Assembly: GCA_944363535.1 (NCBI GenBank) | Contig: CALVUG010000009.1 | Location: 1 to 38,529, forward strand | Direction: 5' to 3' | Length of the DNA stretch: 38,529 bases | Origin: an uncultured Bacilli bacterium | Lineage (GTDB): Bacteria; Bacillota_I; Bacilli_A; RFN20; CAG-826 | Part shown: piece by piece, positions 32,784-38,529 of the stretch | How the letters are laid out: each line of letters opens with the position of its first letter | How positions within the stretch are numbered: the stretch's first letter is position 1 | Made by a program: the position numbers and the translations under genes | The notes under the pieces: model-generated | Told to the model about the DNA's origin: nothing | What the model saw: only the letters and a program-made list of their open reading frames with translations | The model's database searches: none

Positions 32784-33763
32784 AATGCCATCTTTTCTTT
32801 AATTTGTTTGGTGATATCTTTCTTCACGAGTGCATCCGCGACCTTAATAGCGTGATAAAAAGAATAAGCATCGCTACTACCATGCGCTTTAACGACGACG
32901 CCATTCACCCCTAAAAACATCGCTCCACCGGTCGTCTTATAATCCATCGTCTCCTGTAATTCTTTGAAACCTTTTCTAGAGAAAAGGTAACCAATCTTAG
33001 AAGCTAATGATCTTTTAAAAGCTTTCTTGATGAGCGAAGACATCATCTTCGCCATCCCTTCGGAAGATTTTAAGAAGACGTTCCCGGTAAAGCCATCCAT
33101 GACGATGACATCCGCACTACCATTTAACGCTTCACGCGCTTCGATATTACCCATGAAACCAGGGAAAGCTTTTTCTTTTAAAAGTTTATGCGTCTCTTTG
33201 ATAAGAGGTGAACCTTTATGTTCTTCCGTTCCGTTCGATAATAGATAGATTTTTGGATCTTTAACATCGTAGACACTTTCGACGTAAAGTTTACCCATCA
33301 AAGCAAAATCCACTAGTTCTTCAGGACTATTTTCATTGTTCGCTCCGATATCTAGTAAACAAGTTTTCTTCCCTTTAATTAAAGTGGGGAAAGGTGCGAT
33401 GAGAGCTGCTCTTCTAAGCCCTTCAATTAAACGAAGTTTAATCGTCGCTAAAGAAAGGAAAGCGCCCGTTCCCCCTGCACTTATAATCGCATCAGCCTTT
33501 TCTTCCATAAAAGTTTGAAAAGCGATGAACATCGAAGAATCTTTTAATCTCATCGCTTCTAGTGGCGTCGCATCCATTTTCATGACGCTAACGGAGGAAA
33601 TAATTTTCACTTTATTTTCTTCTTTTAAACTAGCTAATTCTTCTTCGTTACCGACGAGATAAAAATAAGCATCATCATGATCTTTTAAATAATTTTTAAT
33701 CGCTTCGACGATGACCTTCGCTCCGAGGTCTCCACCCATAGCGTCAACGACATATTTATACAT
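32780..33763 (-). CDS. plsX: Phosphate acyltransferase PlsX
   Basis: Makes acyl-phosphate from acyl-ACP, the first step of phosphatidic acid synthesis with PlsY; peripheral membrane enzyme, 327 residues. YVVDAMGGDLG at the N-terminus, DIGANNENSPEELVDFALMG, FMGNIEAREALNGSADVIVMDGFTGN and GGAMFLGVNGVVVKAHGSSDA are family signatures. The ribosome-binding site AAAGGAGATG is strong. A 17-bp palindrome overlaps the likely -10 box. FapR, which controls plsX in Bacillus, is not encoded in the window. Confidence 0.97.
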   Translation of the reverse strand: MYKYVVDAMGGDLGAKVIVEAIKNYLKDHDDAYFYLVGNEEELASLKEENKVKIISSVSVMKMDATPLEAMRLKDSSMFIAFQTFMEEKADAIISAGGTGAFLSLATIKLRLIEGLRRAALIAPFPTLIKGKKTCLLDIGANNENSPEELVDFALMGKLYVESVYDVKDPKIYLLSNGTEEHKGSPLIKETHKLLKEKAFPGFMGNIEAREALNGSADVIVMDGFTGNVFLKSSEGMAKMMSSLIKKAFKRSLASKIGYLFSRKGFKELQETMDYKTTGGAMFLGVNGVVVKAHGSSDAYSFYHAIKVADALVKKDITKQIKEKMAL

Positions 33764-33784
33764 TTTTCTTCATCTCCTTTGAAA

Positions 33785-33802
33785 AGTATATCATAGATAT
33801 AC
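33785..33802 (-). promoter_or_regulatory. -10 box and palindromic operator candidate before plsX
   Basis: GTATATC (33786-33792) and GATATAC (33796-33802) form a perfect inverted repeat with a 3-bp spacer. TATACT (minus strand, 33785-33790), a likely -10 box, overlaps it. The -35 is poor (TAGACA at 19 bp), which suits a regulated promoter. Confidence 0.5.
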
Positions 33803-33821
33803 ATATTTTTGTCTATTTTTC

Positions 33822-35813
33822 TTAGTCGCGGTCATCTTCTTTATTTTTTGTAAGATAGGCGACATGATTTAATAGGAATGCATATTTATCTTTATTCTTA
33901 AGTATTTCATCCGCATCATCTCTTGCACATTCAAAGATGCGGAAGTCGTTGATGATGTTGACGAAACGAAAATTAGGTAAGCCGCTTTGTCTAATGCCAA
34001 ATATTTCTCCCGGTCCCCGCATTTTTAAATCTTCACTAGCGATGAAAAAGCCATCGTTACTCTTCTCTAAAACAGATAGGCGTTTCTTTCCTTCCTCTTC
34101 TTCGTTATCATCAATTAAAAGGCATAAAGCCTTTTCCCCGCCTCTTCCGATACGGCCACGCAATTGATGAAGGCTCGCTAAACCAAAACTATCCGCATCG
34201 TAGACGATAAGAGTGTTCGCATCTTTGATATCGATGCCCACTTCGATGACGCTAGTGGCGATTAAAATGGGCGTATTCTTACTTTTAAAATTTTCAAAAG
34301 CATATAACTTTTCATCTAAATTCATCTTTCCATGTAACAAACTAACTTTTTCTGGATAGAGTTTTTGATACATTTTAAATAGACTTATCGCGTTATGTTT
34401 ATTCTTGCTTCCTTGTTCAATTAACGGCGCGATGATAAAGACATTTTTATTCGCCTTTAAAGCCTTATTTATCGCTTCGATGATGATTTTATCACGAGAG
34501 GAAATAATCTTCGTTAAAACGTCCCTACGTTCGTTAGGAAAAGAATGTAAACTTGAAACATCTAGATCGCCGTAGATCGAAAGCGCGAGGGAGCGAGGAA
34601 TAGGCGTCGCTGACATGAGTAATAAGTCCGCTTTATCACCCTTTTTCAGTAGAGCGTTTCTTTGATTCACACCAAAACGATGCTGTTCATCGATGATGAC
34701 TAGACCAAGATTTTTATAATCGATATCGTCGCTAAAAAGTGCATGTGTTCCCACTAAGATATCGATGGCCCCAGTAAGAAGACCACTTTTAATATTTTCT
34801 CTTTCTTCTTTGCTCGTCTTGCCGACGAGTAAGGCTACTTTTATATCTTCATTAGAAAATAAATTTGATAAAGTTTCGTAATGTTGCCTCGCTAAGGTAT
34901 CGGTGGGAGCCATGAAAGCACTTTGTTCATTTCTTAAAAAATTCGCATACATCGCTAATGCGGCCACCAAAGTTTTACCGCTTCCGACATCCCCTTGTAA
35001 TAAACGATACATGAGACGCTTATCGTTCATATCTTTAACTATTTCATCTAAAGCTAACTTTTGATCATTTGTAAGAGAATAAGGTAACTTATTAATAAAA
35101 ATATCTAAATACTCTAAATTAATCTTAGATTTTTGGACGATCAAAGATTCATTTTGCTGACGAATAAATTTATTTCTTAAAGCGAAAAGTAAACATTCTT
35201 CATATTTTAAATAACGATAACCCGCGAAGATATCGCTTATCTTGGTCGGAAAATGGACGAGTCGAAGTGAATGTTCTTTATCTAGGAGTCGATACTTATT
35301 TAAATAAGTATAAGGCACGTAAGAAATAATTTTTCCTTCTAGATTAGTAAATGCTTTTTGAACGAGCCGACGGAAGACGTGATTTTCGATGGCATTTGGT
35401 AAAGAATAAATTGGTCTAATCTTTTCTTCTTCGCTAGGGATACCTTTGATGATGTTGATGACGTTAAATGAATGCCTTAGCGCATCGAAACTAGCGATGA
35501 TGGACACTTCATCTCCACTTTTAAAAATTTTTGTAAGATAAGGCCGATTGAAAGCCGTCACGGTAATCGTTCGATCATTTTCGCTTAATACTTTCGCTGA
35601 AGTCACTACTAATCCTTTACTATTGGAAACTCTTACGAAAGGAGCAACAATCTTAGCGTAAAAAACGACCTTTTCTTTATCTACTAGATAATGCGGAGTG
35701 GAAGCATGAAAATCTTCGTAATTGATTGGAATATGATCGATGATATCGTAATAATTATAGATACCCATCTCATATAGAGCCACATTTAATCTTTTCGAAG
35801 TTGATAATTTCAT
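33822..35813 (-). CDS. recG: ATP-dependent DNA helicase RecG
   Basis: Remodels stalled replication forks and Holliday junctions; 663 residues. The N-terminal wedge domain contains an OB fold (about 60-150). The helicase core carries LQGDVGSGKTLVAAL (Walker A), IIDEQHRFG (Walker B, DEQH), LLMSATPIPRSLAL, and the C-terminal RGRIGRGGEKALCLLI and DLKMRGPGEIFGIRQSG. I give ATG 35813; another in-frame ATG lies four codons upstream at 35825, just five bases after a TATTAT, and neither has a Shine-Dalgarno sequence. It follows the yloU-fakA terminator. Confidence 0.96.
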   Translation of the reverse strand: MKLSTSKRLNVALYEMGIYNYYDIIDHIPINYEDFHASTPHYLVDKEKVVFYAKIVAPFVRVSNSKGLVVTSAKVLSENDRTITVTAFNRPYLTKIFKSGDEVSIIASFDALRHSFNVINIIKGIPSEEEKIRPIYSLPNAIENHVFRRLVQKAFTNLEGKIISYVPYTYLNKYRLLDKEHSLRLVHFPTKISDIFAGYRYLKYEECLLFALRNKFIRQQNESLIVQKSKINLEYLDIFINKLPYSLTNDQKLALDEIVKDMNDKRLMYRLLQGDVGSGKTLVAALAMYANFLRNEQSAFMAPTDTLARQHYETLSNLFSNEDIKVALLVGKTSKEERENIKSGLLTGAIDILVGTHALFSDDIDYKNLGLVIIDEQHRFGVNQRNALLKKGDKADLLLMSATPIPRSLALSIYGDLDVSSLHSFPNERRDVLTKIISSRDKIIIEAINKALKANKNVFIIAPLIEQGSKNKHNAISLFKMYQKLYPEKVSLLHGKMNLDEKLYAFENFKSKNTPILIATSVIEVGIDIKDANTLIVYDADSFGLASLHQLRGRIGRGGEKALCLLIDDNEEEEGKKRLSVLEKSNDGFFIASEDLKMRGPGEIFGIRQSGLPNFRFVNIINDFRIFECARDDADEILKNKDKYAFLLNHVAYLTKNKEDDRD

Positions 35814-35840
35814 AATTATACCCATACTTTATAATACAAG

Positions 35841-35861
35841 AAAAAGGACCACATGGGTCCT
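35841..35861 (-). terminator. Terminator downstream of fakA
   Basis: AGGACC (35845-35850) and GGTCCT (35856-35861) with a 5-base loop; on the minus strand a U run follows (35845-35841). Confidence 0.8.
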
Positions 35862-35886
35862 ATTTTCCATCAAATTTTAAGATAAT

Positions 35887-37512
35887 TTATTCCACTCCGA
35901 CGTAATAAGCGTAAACGGGCTGATTACCTTCGCGGATATCAAATTCCACTTCAGGGAAACGTTTCTCTAATTTTTTGGCAACTTTATTCGCTTCTTCCTC
36001 GCTTGCGTCTTCGCCAAAGATGATGGTGACGACGCTAGAATTTTCATCGATCAAAGAAGCGATAAGATTTTCTAAAGCGGAAGCACGCGATTTTTCGCAA
36101 CCGATGATCTTTCCATCAAAAATTTCCATGAAATGGTTCTTAGTGATGTGGACACCATCGATTTCCGTATCTTTGATAGAATAGGTGATAGAACCTGATT
36201 TGACGCTCTTAAGAGCGTTTTTCATCTCCATGAAATTTTCATCGAATGAAACGCCAGGATTAAACATCATCGTCGCTATGATACCTTGAGGAATCGTCTT
36301 CGATGGGATGACCATCGCTTCCACTCCTTCATCATCGATGACGTCGCACGCTTGACTGGCGGCCATGACGATATTGGAGTTATTGGGTAAGACGAAGACG
36401 TGATGAGCGTTCGCTTTCTTGATAGCGGCGATAAAATCTTCGGTGGAAGGATTCATCGTTTGGCCACCGTTAACGATGATGGTGACACCTAAATCTTTAA
36501 AAAGTTGATCTAAGCCTTTACCGACGCTCGTAGCGACAATCGCGTATTCATCTAATTCTTTTTTCGCATCTAAATCTAAAGATTCTTCCTTTTGCAAATC
36601 TTTTTGTAGATTTTGAATCTTGATCATATTAAATTCGCCAAAGTTATGCGCGTAAGTGATGATGTGACCAGGAGTTTCCGTTTCTAAATGCACTTTAATC
36701 TCATCGTCTTCCACGGAAACTTTGACGTTTTCCGCATGGCTTTCTAAGACGGAGATGAAACGTTTTTCTAAAAATTGTTTCTTACTTTCTTTATTTAATG
36801 AAGTATTGAGAATAAATTCTACTTCGTAACCTTGCTTTTCTTCGCTGGAAAGAGCTTTCTTACTCGCTTCTTCGACGAGTGCTTCGCTCTTATCGATGAA
36901 ATTACCTTCGACGGCGGAAAGCATCCCTTCGATGATGTAAACTAAGCCCGCTCCACCGGAATCGACGACGTGAGCTTCCTTTAACAAAGGAAGTAATTCA
37001 GGTGTACGCTTTAAACTATCTTTAGCTTCCTTCAATAAAATGGACATGCTATCTTCGATAGATTGGTTCGGTTTAGCTTGTTCTTGCATGGTGAACGCTG
37101 CTTCGCGGATGACAGTTAAGATCGTTCCTTCCACCGGACGCATGACGGCTTTATAAGCCACGTCTTTTCCATTGACGAAAGCGTCCGCTAAATCGATAGC
37201 GTTAATTTCTTCTTTTTCTTTGATGTATTGTGCAAATCCACGAAAAATTTGTGAAGTGATGACGCCAGAATTACCTCTAGCCCCCATGAGTAAACCGCGT
37301 GAGAAAATGGTCGCGATGATGCCAGCGGACTGATCGCTACGATTAGAAATTTCCTTCGCCCCACTTGAAAGGGTAAGGTTCATATTGATACCCGTATCAC
37401 CATCTGGTACTGGGAAAACGTTTAAAGCATCCACTTCGGGATAATGATTATATAAATTATTCGCTCCTGAGATGAGCATCTTTTTGAGCATTTCACCATC
37501 TATCGATTTCAT
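35887..37512 (-). CDS. fakA: Fatty acid kinase catalytic subunit FakA (YloV, DAK domain)
   Basis: Phosphorylates exogenous fatty acids bound to FakB, giving acyl-phosphate for PlsX/PlsY; 541 residues, cytoplasmic. The N-terminal dihydroxyacetone-kinase-like domain carries FPVPDGDTGINM with metal-binding Asp37 and Asp39, then GARGNSGVITSQIFRGFA and HVVDSGGAGLVYIIEG. A middle domain and a C-terminal domain (from about 320, TSVGKGLDQLFKDLG and QTMNPSTEDFI) follow the standard architecture. No fakB lies in the window. GAGG lies 13 bases before the ATG, separated by the palindrome ATAATCATTAT. It follows yloU by five bases. Confidence 0.94.
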   Translation of the reverse strand: MKSIDGEMLKKMLISGANNLYNHYPEVDALNVFPVPDGDTGINMNLTLSSGAKEISNRSDQSAGIIATIFSRGLLMGARGNSGVITSQIFRGFAQYIKEKEEINAIDLADAFVNGKDVAYKAVMRPVEGTILTVIREAAFTMQEQAKPNQSIEDSMSILLKEAKDSLKRTPELLPLLKEAHVVDSGGAGLVYIIEGMLSAVEGNFIDKSEALVEEASKKALSSEEKQGYEVEFILNTSLNKESKKQFLEKRFISVLESHAENVKVSVEDDEIKVHLETETPGHIITYAHNFGEFNMIKIQNLQKDLQKEESLDLDAKKELDEYAIVATSVGKGLDQLFKDLGVTIIVNGGQTMNPSTEDFIAAIKKANAHHVFVLPNNSNIVMAASQACDVIDDEGVEAMVIPSKTIPQGIIATMMFNPGVSFDENFMEMKNALKSVKSGSITYSIKDTEIDGVHITKNHFMEIFDGKIIGCEKSRASALENLIASLIDENSSVVTIIFGEDASEEEANKVAKKLEKRFPEVEFDIREGNQPVYAYYVGVE

Positions 37513-37517
37513 AATGA

Positions 37518-37880
37518 TTATTTATCCTCACTATTCACAAAAGAAAGCCGCTGGACGTAGATGTTGACGGCTTTAAATTTCACACCAAAGGTGCGCTCCA
37601 ACTGATATTTGACAGTCTTCTTTATCTCGTTAACAATTTCAGGAATTTTGACACCGAACGCTAAGACGATGTAAACATCGACTTCGTAACTCTTAGATTT
37701 TTTACGCACGATGATAGCGTCTTTATAATTATTTTCATCTAAAGGTTCGCTATGTTTGATCGACTTGTTCGCTAACGCTAAAACGCCATAGCAAGATTTT
37801 GTCGCATCACCAGCGATTTTTGCAATTGCATCCAATGATATATTAATTCCCCCGTAGGGTGTTTTCTTATCTACTGCCAT
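37518..37880 (-). CDS. yloU: Asp23/YloU family protein
   Basis: Small cytoplasmic protein of the Asp23/Gls24 family, 120 residues, usually encoded beside fakA; members are linked to the envelope-stress response. YGGINISLDAIAKIAGDAT at the N-terminus and VDVYIVLAFGVKIPEIVNEI in the middle are typical. A consensus promoter lies about 50 bases upstream, but no Shine-Dalgarno sequence precedes the ATG; the leader is AU-rich with a small GGG/CCC hairpin. First gene of yloU-fakA. Confidence 0.92.
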   Translation of the reverse strand: MAVDKKTPYGGINISLDAIAKIAGDATKSCYGVLALANKSIKHSEPLDENNYKDAIIVRKKSKSYEVDVYIVLAFGVKIPEIVNEIKKTVKYQLERTFGVKFKAVNIYVQRLSFVNSEDK

Positions 37881-37934
37881 AATAAATAAACTTAAATTAA
37901 ATTCTTACTTAAATGGGCCTAAACCCGTATTATT

Positions 37935-37963
37935 ATTCTATTAGAATAAATTGACATTGTCAA
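37935..37963 (-). promoter_or_regulatory. Promoter of yloU-fakA with a palindrome at the -35
   Basis: On the minus strand TTGACA (37958-37963), 17-bp spacer, TAGAAT (37935-37940). The -35 is half of the perfect palindrome TTGACATTGTCAA (37951-37963). Confidence 0.75.
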
Positions 37964-38078
37964 TAATCGTAAAAAAATATAAAATCTATGAATTCAGTAA
38001 AAAAATATCGATAAAATTTAGCACTAGTACTACTATTTTTAAAAATTAAAAGGCGAATTCATAATATTAAAATTTCAA

Positions 38079-38097
38079 AAATAATTATTATTTTTTC
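38079..38097 (-). terminator. AT-only hairpin after the 19-codon ORF
   Basis: A 9-bp inverted repeat of A and T (AAAAATAAT and ATTATTTTT) lies just past the small ORF stop, followed by U-rich sequence on the minus strand. It could terminate that transcript but is weak because it has no G-C pairs. Confidence 0.3.
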
Positions 38098-38155
38098 AAT
38101 CTAAAAACCCCATGGTTCTATCAAAGTAGTGCCATCTAAGATCGTCTAAACTCAT
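38096..38155 (-). CDS. Possible 19-residue peptide, unknown
   Basis: An ATG at 38155 reads MSLDDLRWHYFDRTMGFLD and stops at TGA 38096. The peptide is acidic and aromatic, with no hydrophobic segment, so not a toxin-like membrane peptide. The ATG is preceded by GAGGGTG at about seven bases, one of the better Shine-Dalgarno sites in the window. That GAGG is exactly the loop of the hairpin GTTCAC/GTGAAC (38158-38173). No promoter was found; it could be read from rRNA read-through. I do not recognise the peptide, and a chance ORF of this size is possible. On the other strand the same hairpin plus TTTTT could end a small RNA. Confidence 0.3.
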   Translation of the reverse strand: MSLDDLRWHYFDRTMGFLD

Positions 38156-38157
38156 AG

Positions 38158-38178
38158 TTCACCCTCGTGAACTTTTTC
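38158..38178. other. Hairpin with Shine-Dalgarno bases in the loop, or plus-strand terminator
   Basis: GTTCAC and GTGAAC (six base pairs) with a 4-base loop, CCTC on the plus strand and GAGG on the minus strand. On the plus strand five T follow (38174-38178), which resembles an intrinsic terminator for an RNA of unknown origin. Confidence 0.5.
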
Positions 38179-38250
38179 ACCACTTTTTACGTCTAAATCG
38201 CAATAAGTAGTAAAATATTTAAAAAATAGAAAAATACGCATATAAAAAAA

Positions 38251-38360
38251 GCCCGGCGGCTCGCTATTCTCCCCACTGGGTGAGTACCTTCGCCACTACG
38301 GTGCTTAACTTCTGTGTTCGGGATGGGAACAGGTGTGTCCACCGCGCCATCACCACCAGA
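38251..38360 (-). rRNA. 5S ribosomal RNA
   Basis: About 110 nt on the minus strand. CCCATCCCGAACACAGAAG and GTTAAGCACC are the universal 5S core. The 5' end (TCTGGTGGT) pairs with the 3' end (CCGCCGGG) as helix I with G-U pairs. Seven U follow its 3' end directly, so helix I followed by the U run may act as the operon's terminator. It lies downstream of 23S on the same strand. Confidence 0.97.
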
Positions 38361-38363
38361 CTT

Positions 38364-38388
38364 TTTTCAAGGATGCAATCCTTGAAAA
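38364..38388 (-). other. 23S-5S spacer hairpin
   Basis: TTTTCAAGGAT (38364-38374) and ATCCTTGAAAA (38378-38388) form an 11-bp stem with a 3-base loop in the spacer transcript. It is probably an rRNA processing stem; no U run follows, so it is not a terminator. Confidence 0.6.
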
Positions 38389-38467
38389 CTGAATATTAAT
38401 CCTTCATGTTCCAACTATCATCAAATAGAACTTATAATCGTTTGTTTTACTAAGTAAAATCTTGAAA

Positions 38468-38529
38468 TTAAGTCCTCGACCTATTAGTATCAGTCAACTG
38501 AATGCATCGCTGCACTTACATTTCTGACC
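38468..38529 (-). rRNA. 23S ribosomal RNA, 3' end (partial)
   Basis: On the minus strand the sequence ends TACTAATAGGTCGAGGACTT, the usual 3' end of Firmicutes 23S rRNA. Only about 62 bases are in the window; the rest lies beyond the right edge. It shows that the rRNA operon is transcribed in the same direction as the minus-strand gene cluster. Confidence 0.93.

Larger units (their letters stand above)
37964..38250. other. AT-rich intergenic region between the yloU promoter and 5S rRNA
   Basis: Mostly very AT-rich and without conserved genes, except for a more GC-rich island at about 38105-38200 that holds a small ORF on the minus strand and a hairpin. Confidence 0.6.

Noticed and set aside
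35813-35836. A leaderless promoter for recG with TATTAT five bases before ATG 35825.
   Set aside because: There is no match to a -35 box at the right distance, so it is too weak to count with topA, lepB and uppS.
1-38529. CRISPR array, prophage, toxin-antitoxin or defence island.
   Set aside because: No regularly spaced repeats, Cas, phage, restriction or toxin genes were found. The XRE-like protein at 6303-6887 is a membrane protein without a toxin partner.

Overview
The window reads as the chromosome of a small-genome, low-GC member of the Bacilli/Mollicutes side of the Firmicutes, probably an anaerobic and perhaps uncultured lineage. Three things support this. First, the informational genes run in the order known from Bacillus subtilis: yloU-fakA-recG-plsX-rnc-ftsY-ylxM-ffh, rpsP-khpA-rimM-trmD, rplS-rbgA-rnhB-dprA-topA-trmFO-xerC, rpsB-tsf-pyrH-frr-uppS-cdsA-dxr-rseP-polC. 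Second, it has Gram-positive PolC, RbgA, TrmFO, YlxM and Asp23/YloU. Third, a superoxide reductase suggests an anaerobe. UGA is a stop and Trp is UGG, so the genetic code is the standard bacterial one, not the Mycoplasma code. I cannot name the species.

Layout. 1-5.6 kb is accessory: the 3' end of an IS66-type transposase, the stump of an ABC-transporter ATPase next to it, its permease, a maltose O-acetyltransferase family enzyme, a superoxide reductase, an alkaline-phosphatase-superfamily phosphodiesterase, and an NCS2 purine permease facing the other way. 5.6-7.1 kb holds tRNA-Ala(GGC), a frameshifted GNAT acetyltransferase, a membrane-anchored HTH protein, and tRNA-Arg(CCT) and tRNA-Pro(CGG). 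From 7.1 kb to the right edge nearly everything is on the minus strand: replication (polC), RIP protease (rseP), isoprenoid, lipid and wall-precursor genes (dxr, cdsA, uppS), ribosome recycling and translation (frr, pyrH, tsf, rpsB), DNA processing (xerC, topA, dprA, rnhB), ribosome assembly and secretion (rbgA, lepB, rplS, ffh, ylxM, ftsY), lipid and RNA enzymes (plsX, rnc), recG, and fakA-yloU. The 5S and the 3' end of the 23S rRNA close the window.

The one break in orientation is rpsP-khpA-rimM-trmD (27.6-29.5 kb), which lies on the plus strand exactly where it would sit if this block had been inverted in place between ffh and rplS. Compared with B. subtilis the cluster is also trimmed: fapR/fabD/fabG/acpP, smc, clpQY/codY, the flagellar genes and proS are absent between conserved neighbours.

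Regulation visible in the sequence: good sigma-A-type promoters for tRNA-Ala, tRNA-Pro, rpsP, rplS, rpsB, topA, lepB, uppS and yloU, and clear intrinsic terminators. At topA, lepB and uppS, and possibly the NCS2 permease and the HTH gene, the -10 box lies only 6-9 nt before the ATG with no Shine-Dalgarno sequence, which suggests leaderless mRNAs. rplS and rpsB have structured leaders. I see no CRISPR array, prophage or recognisable defence system. The less explained items are the leaderless promoter class, a 19-codon ORF between yloU and 5S rRNA whose ribosome-binding site sits in a hairpin loop, and palindromes at plsX, dprA and yloU.
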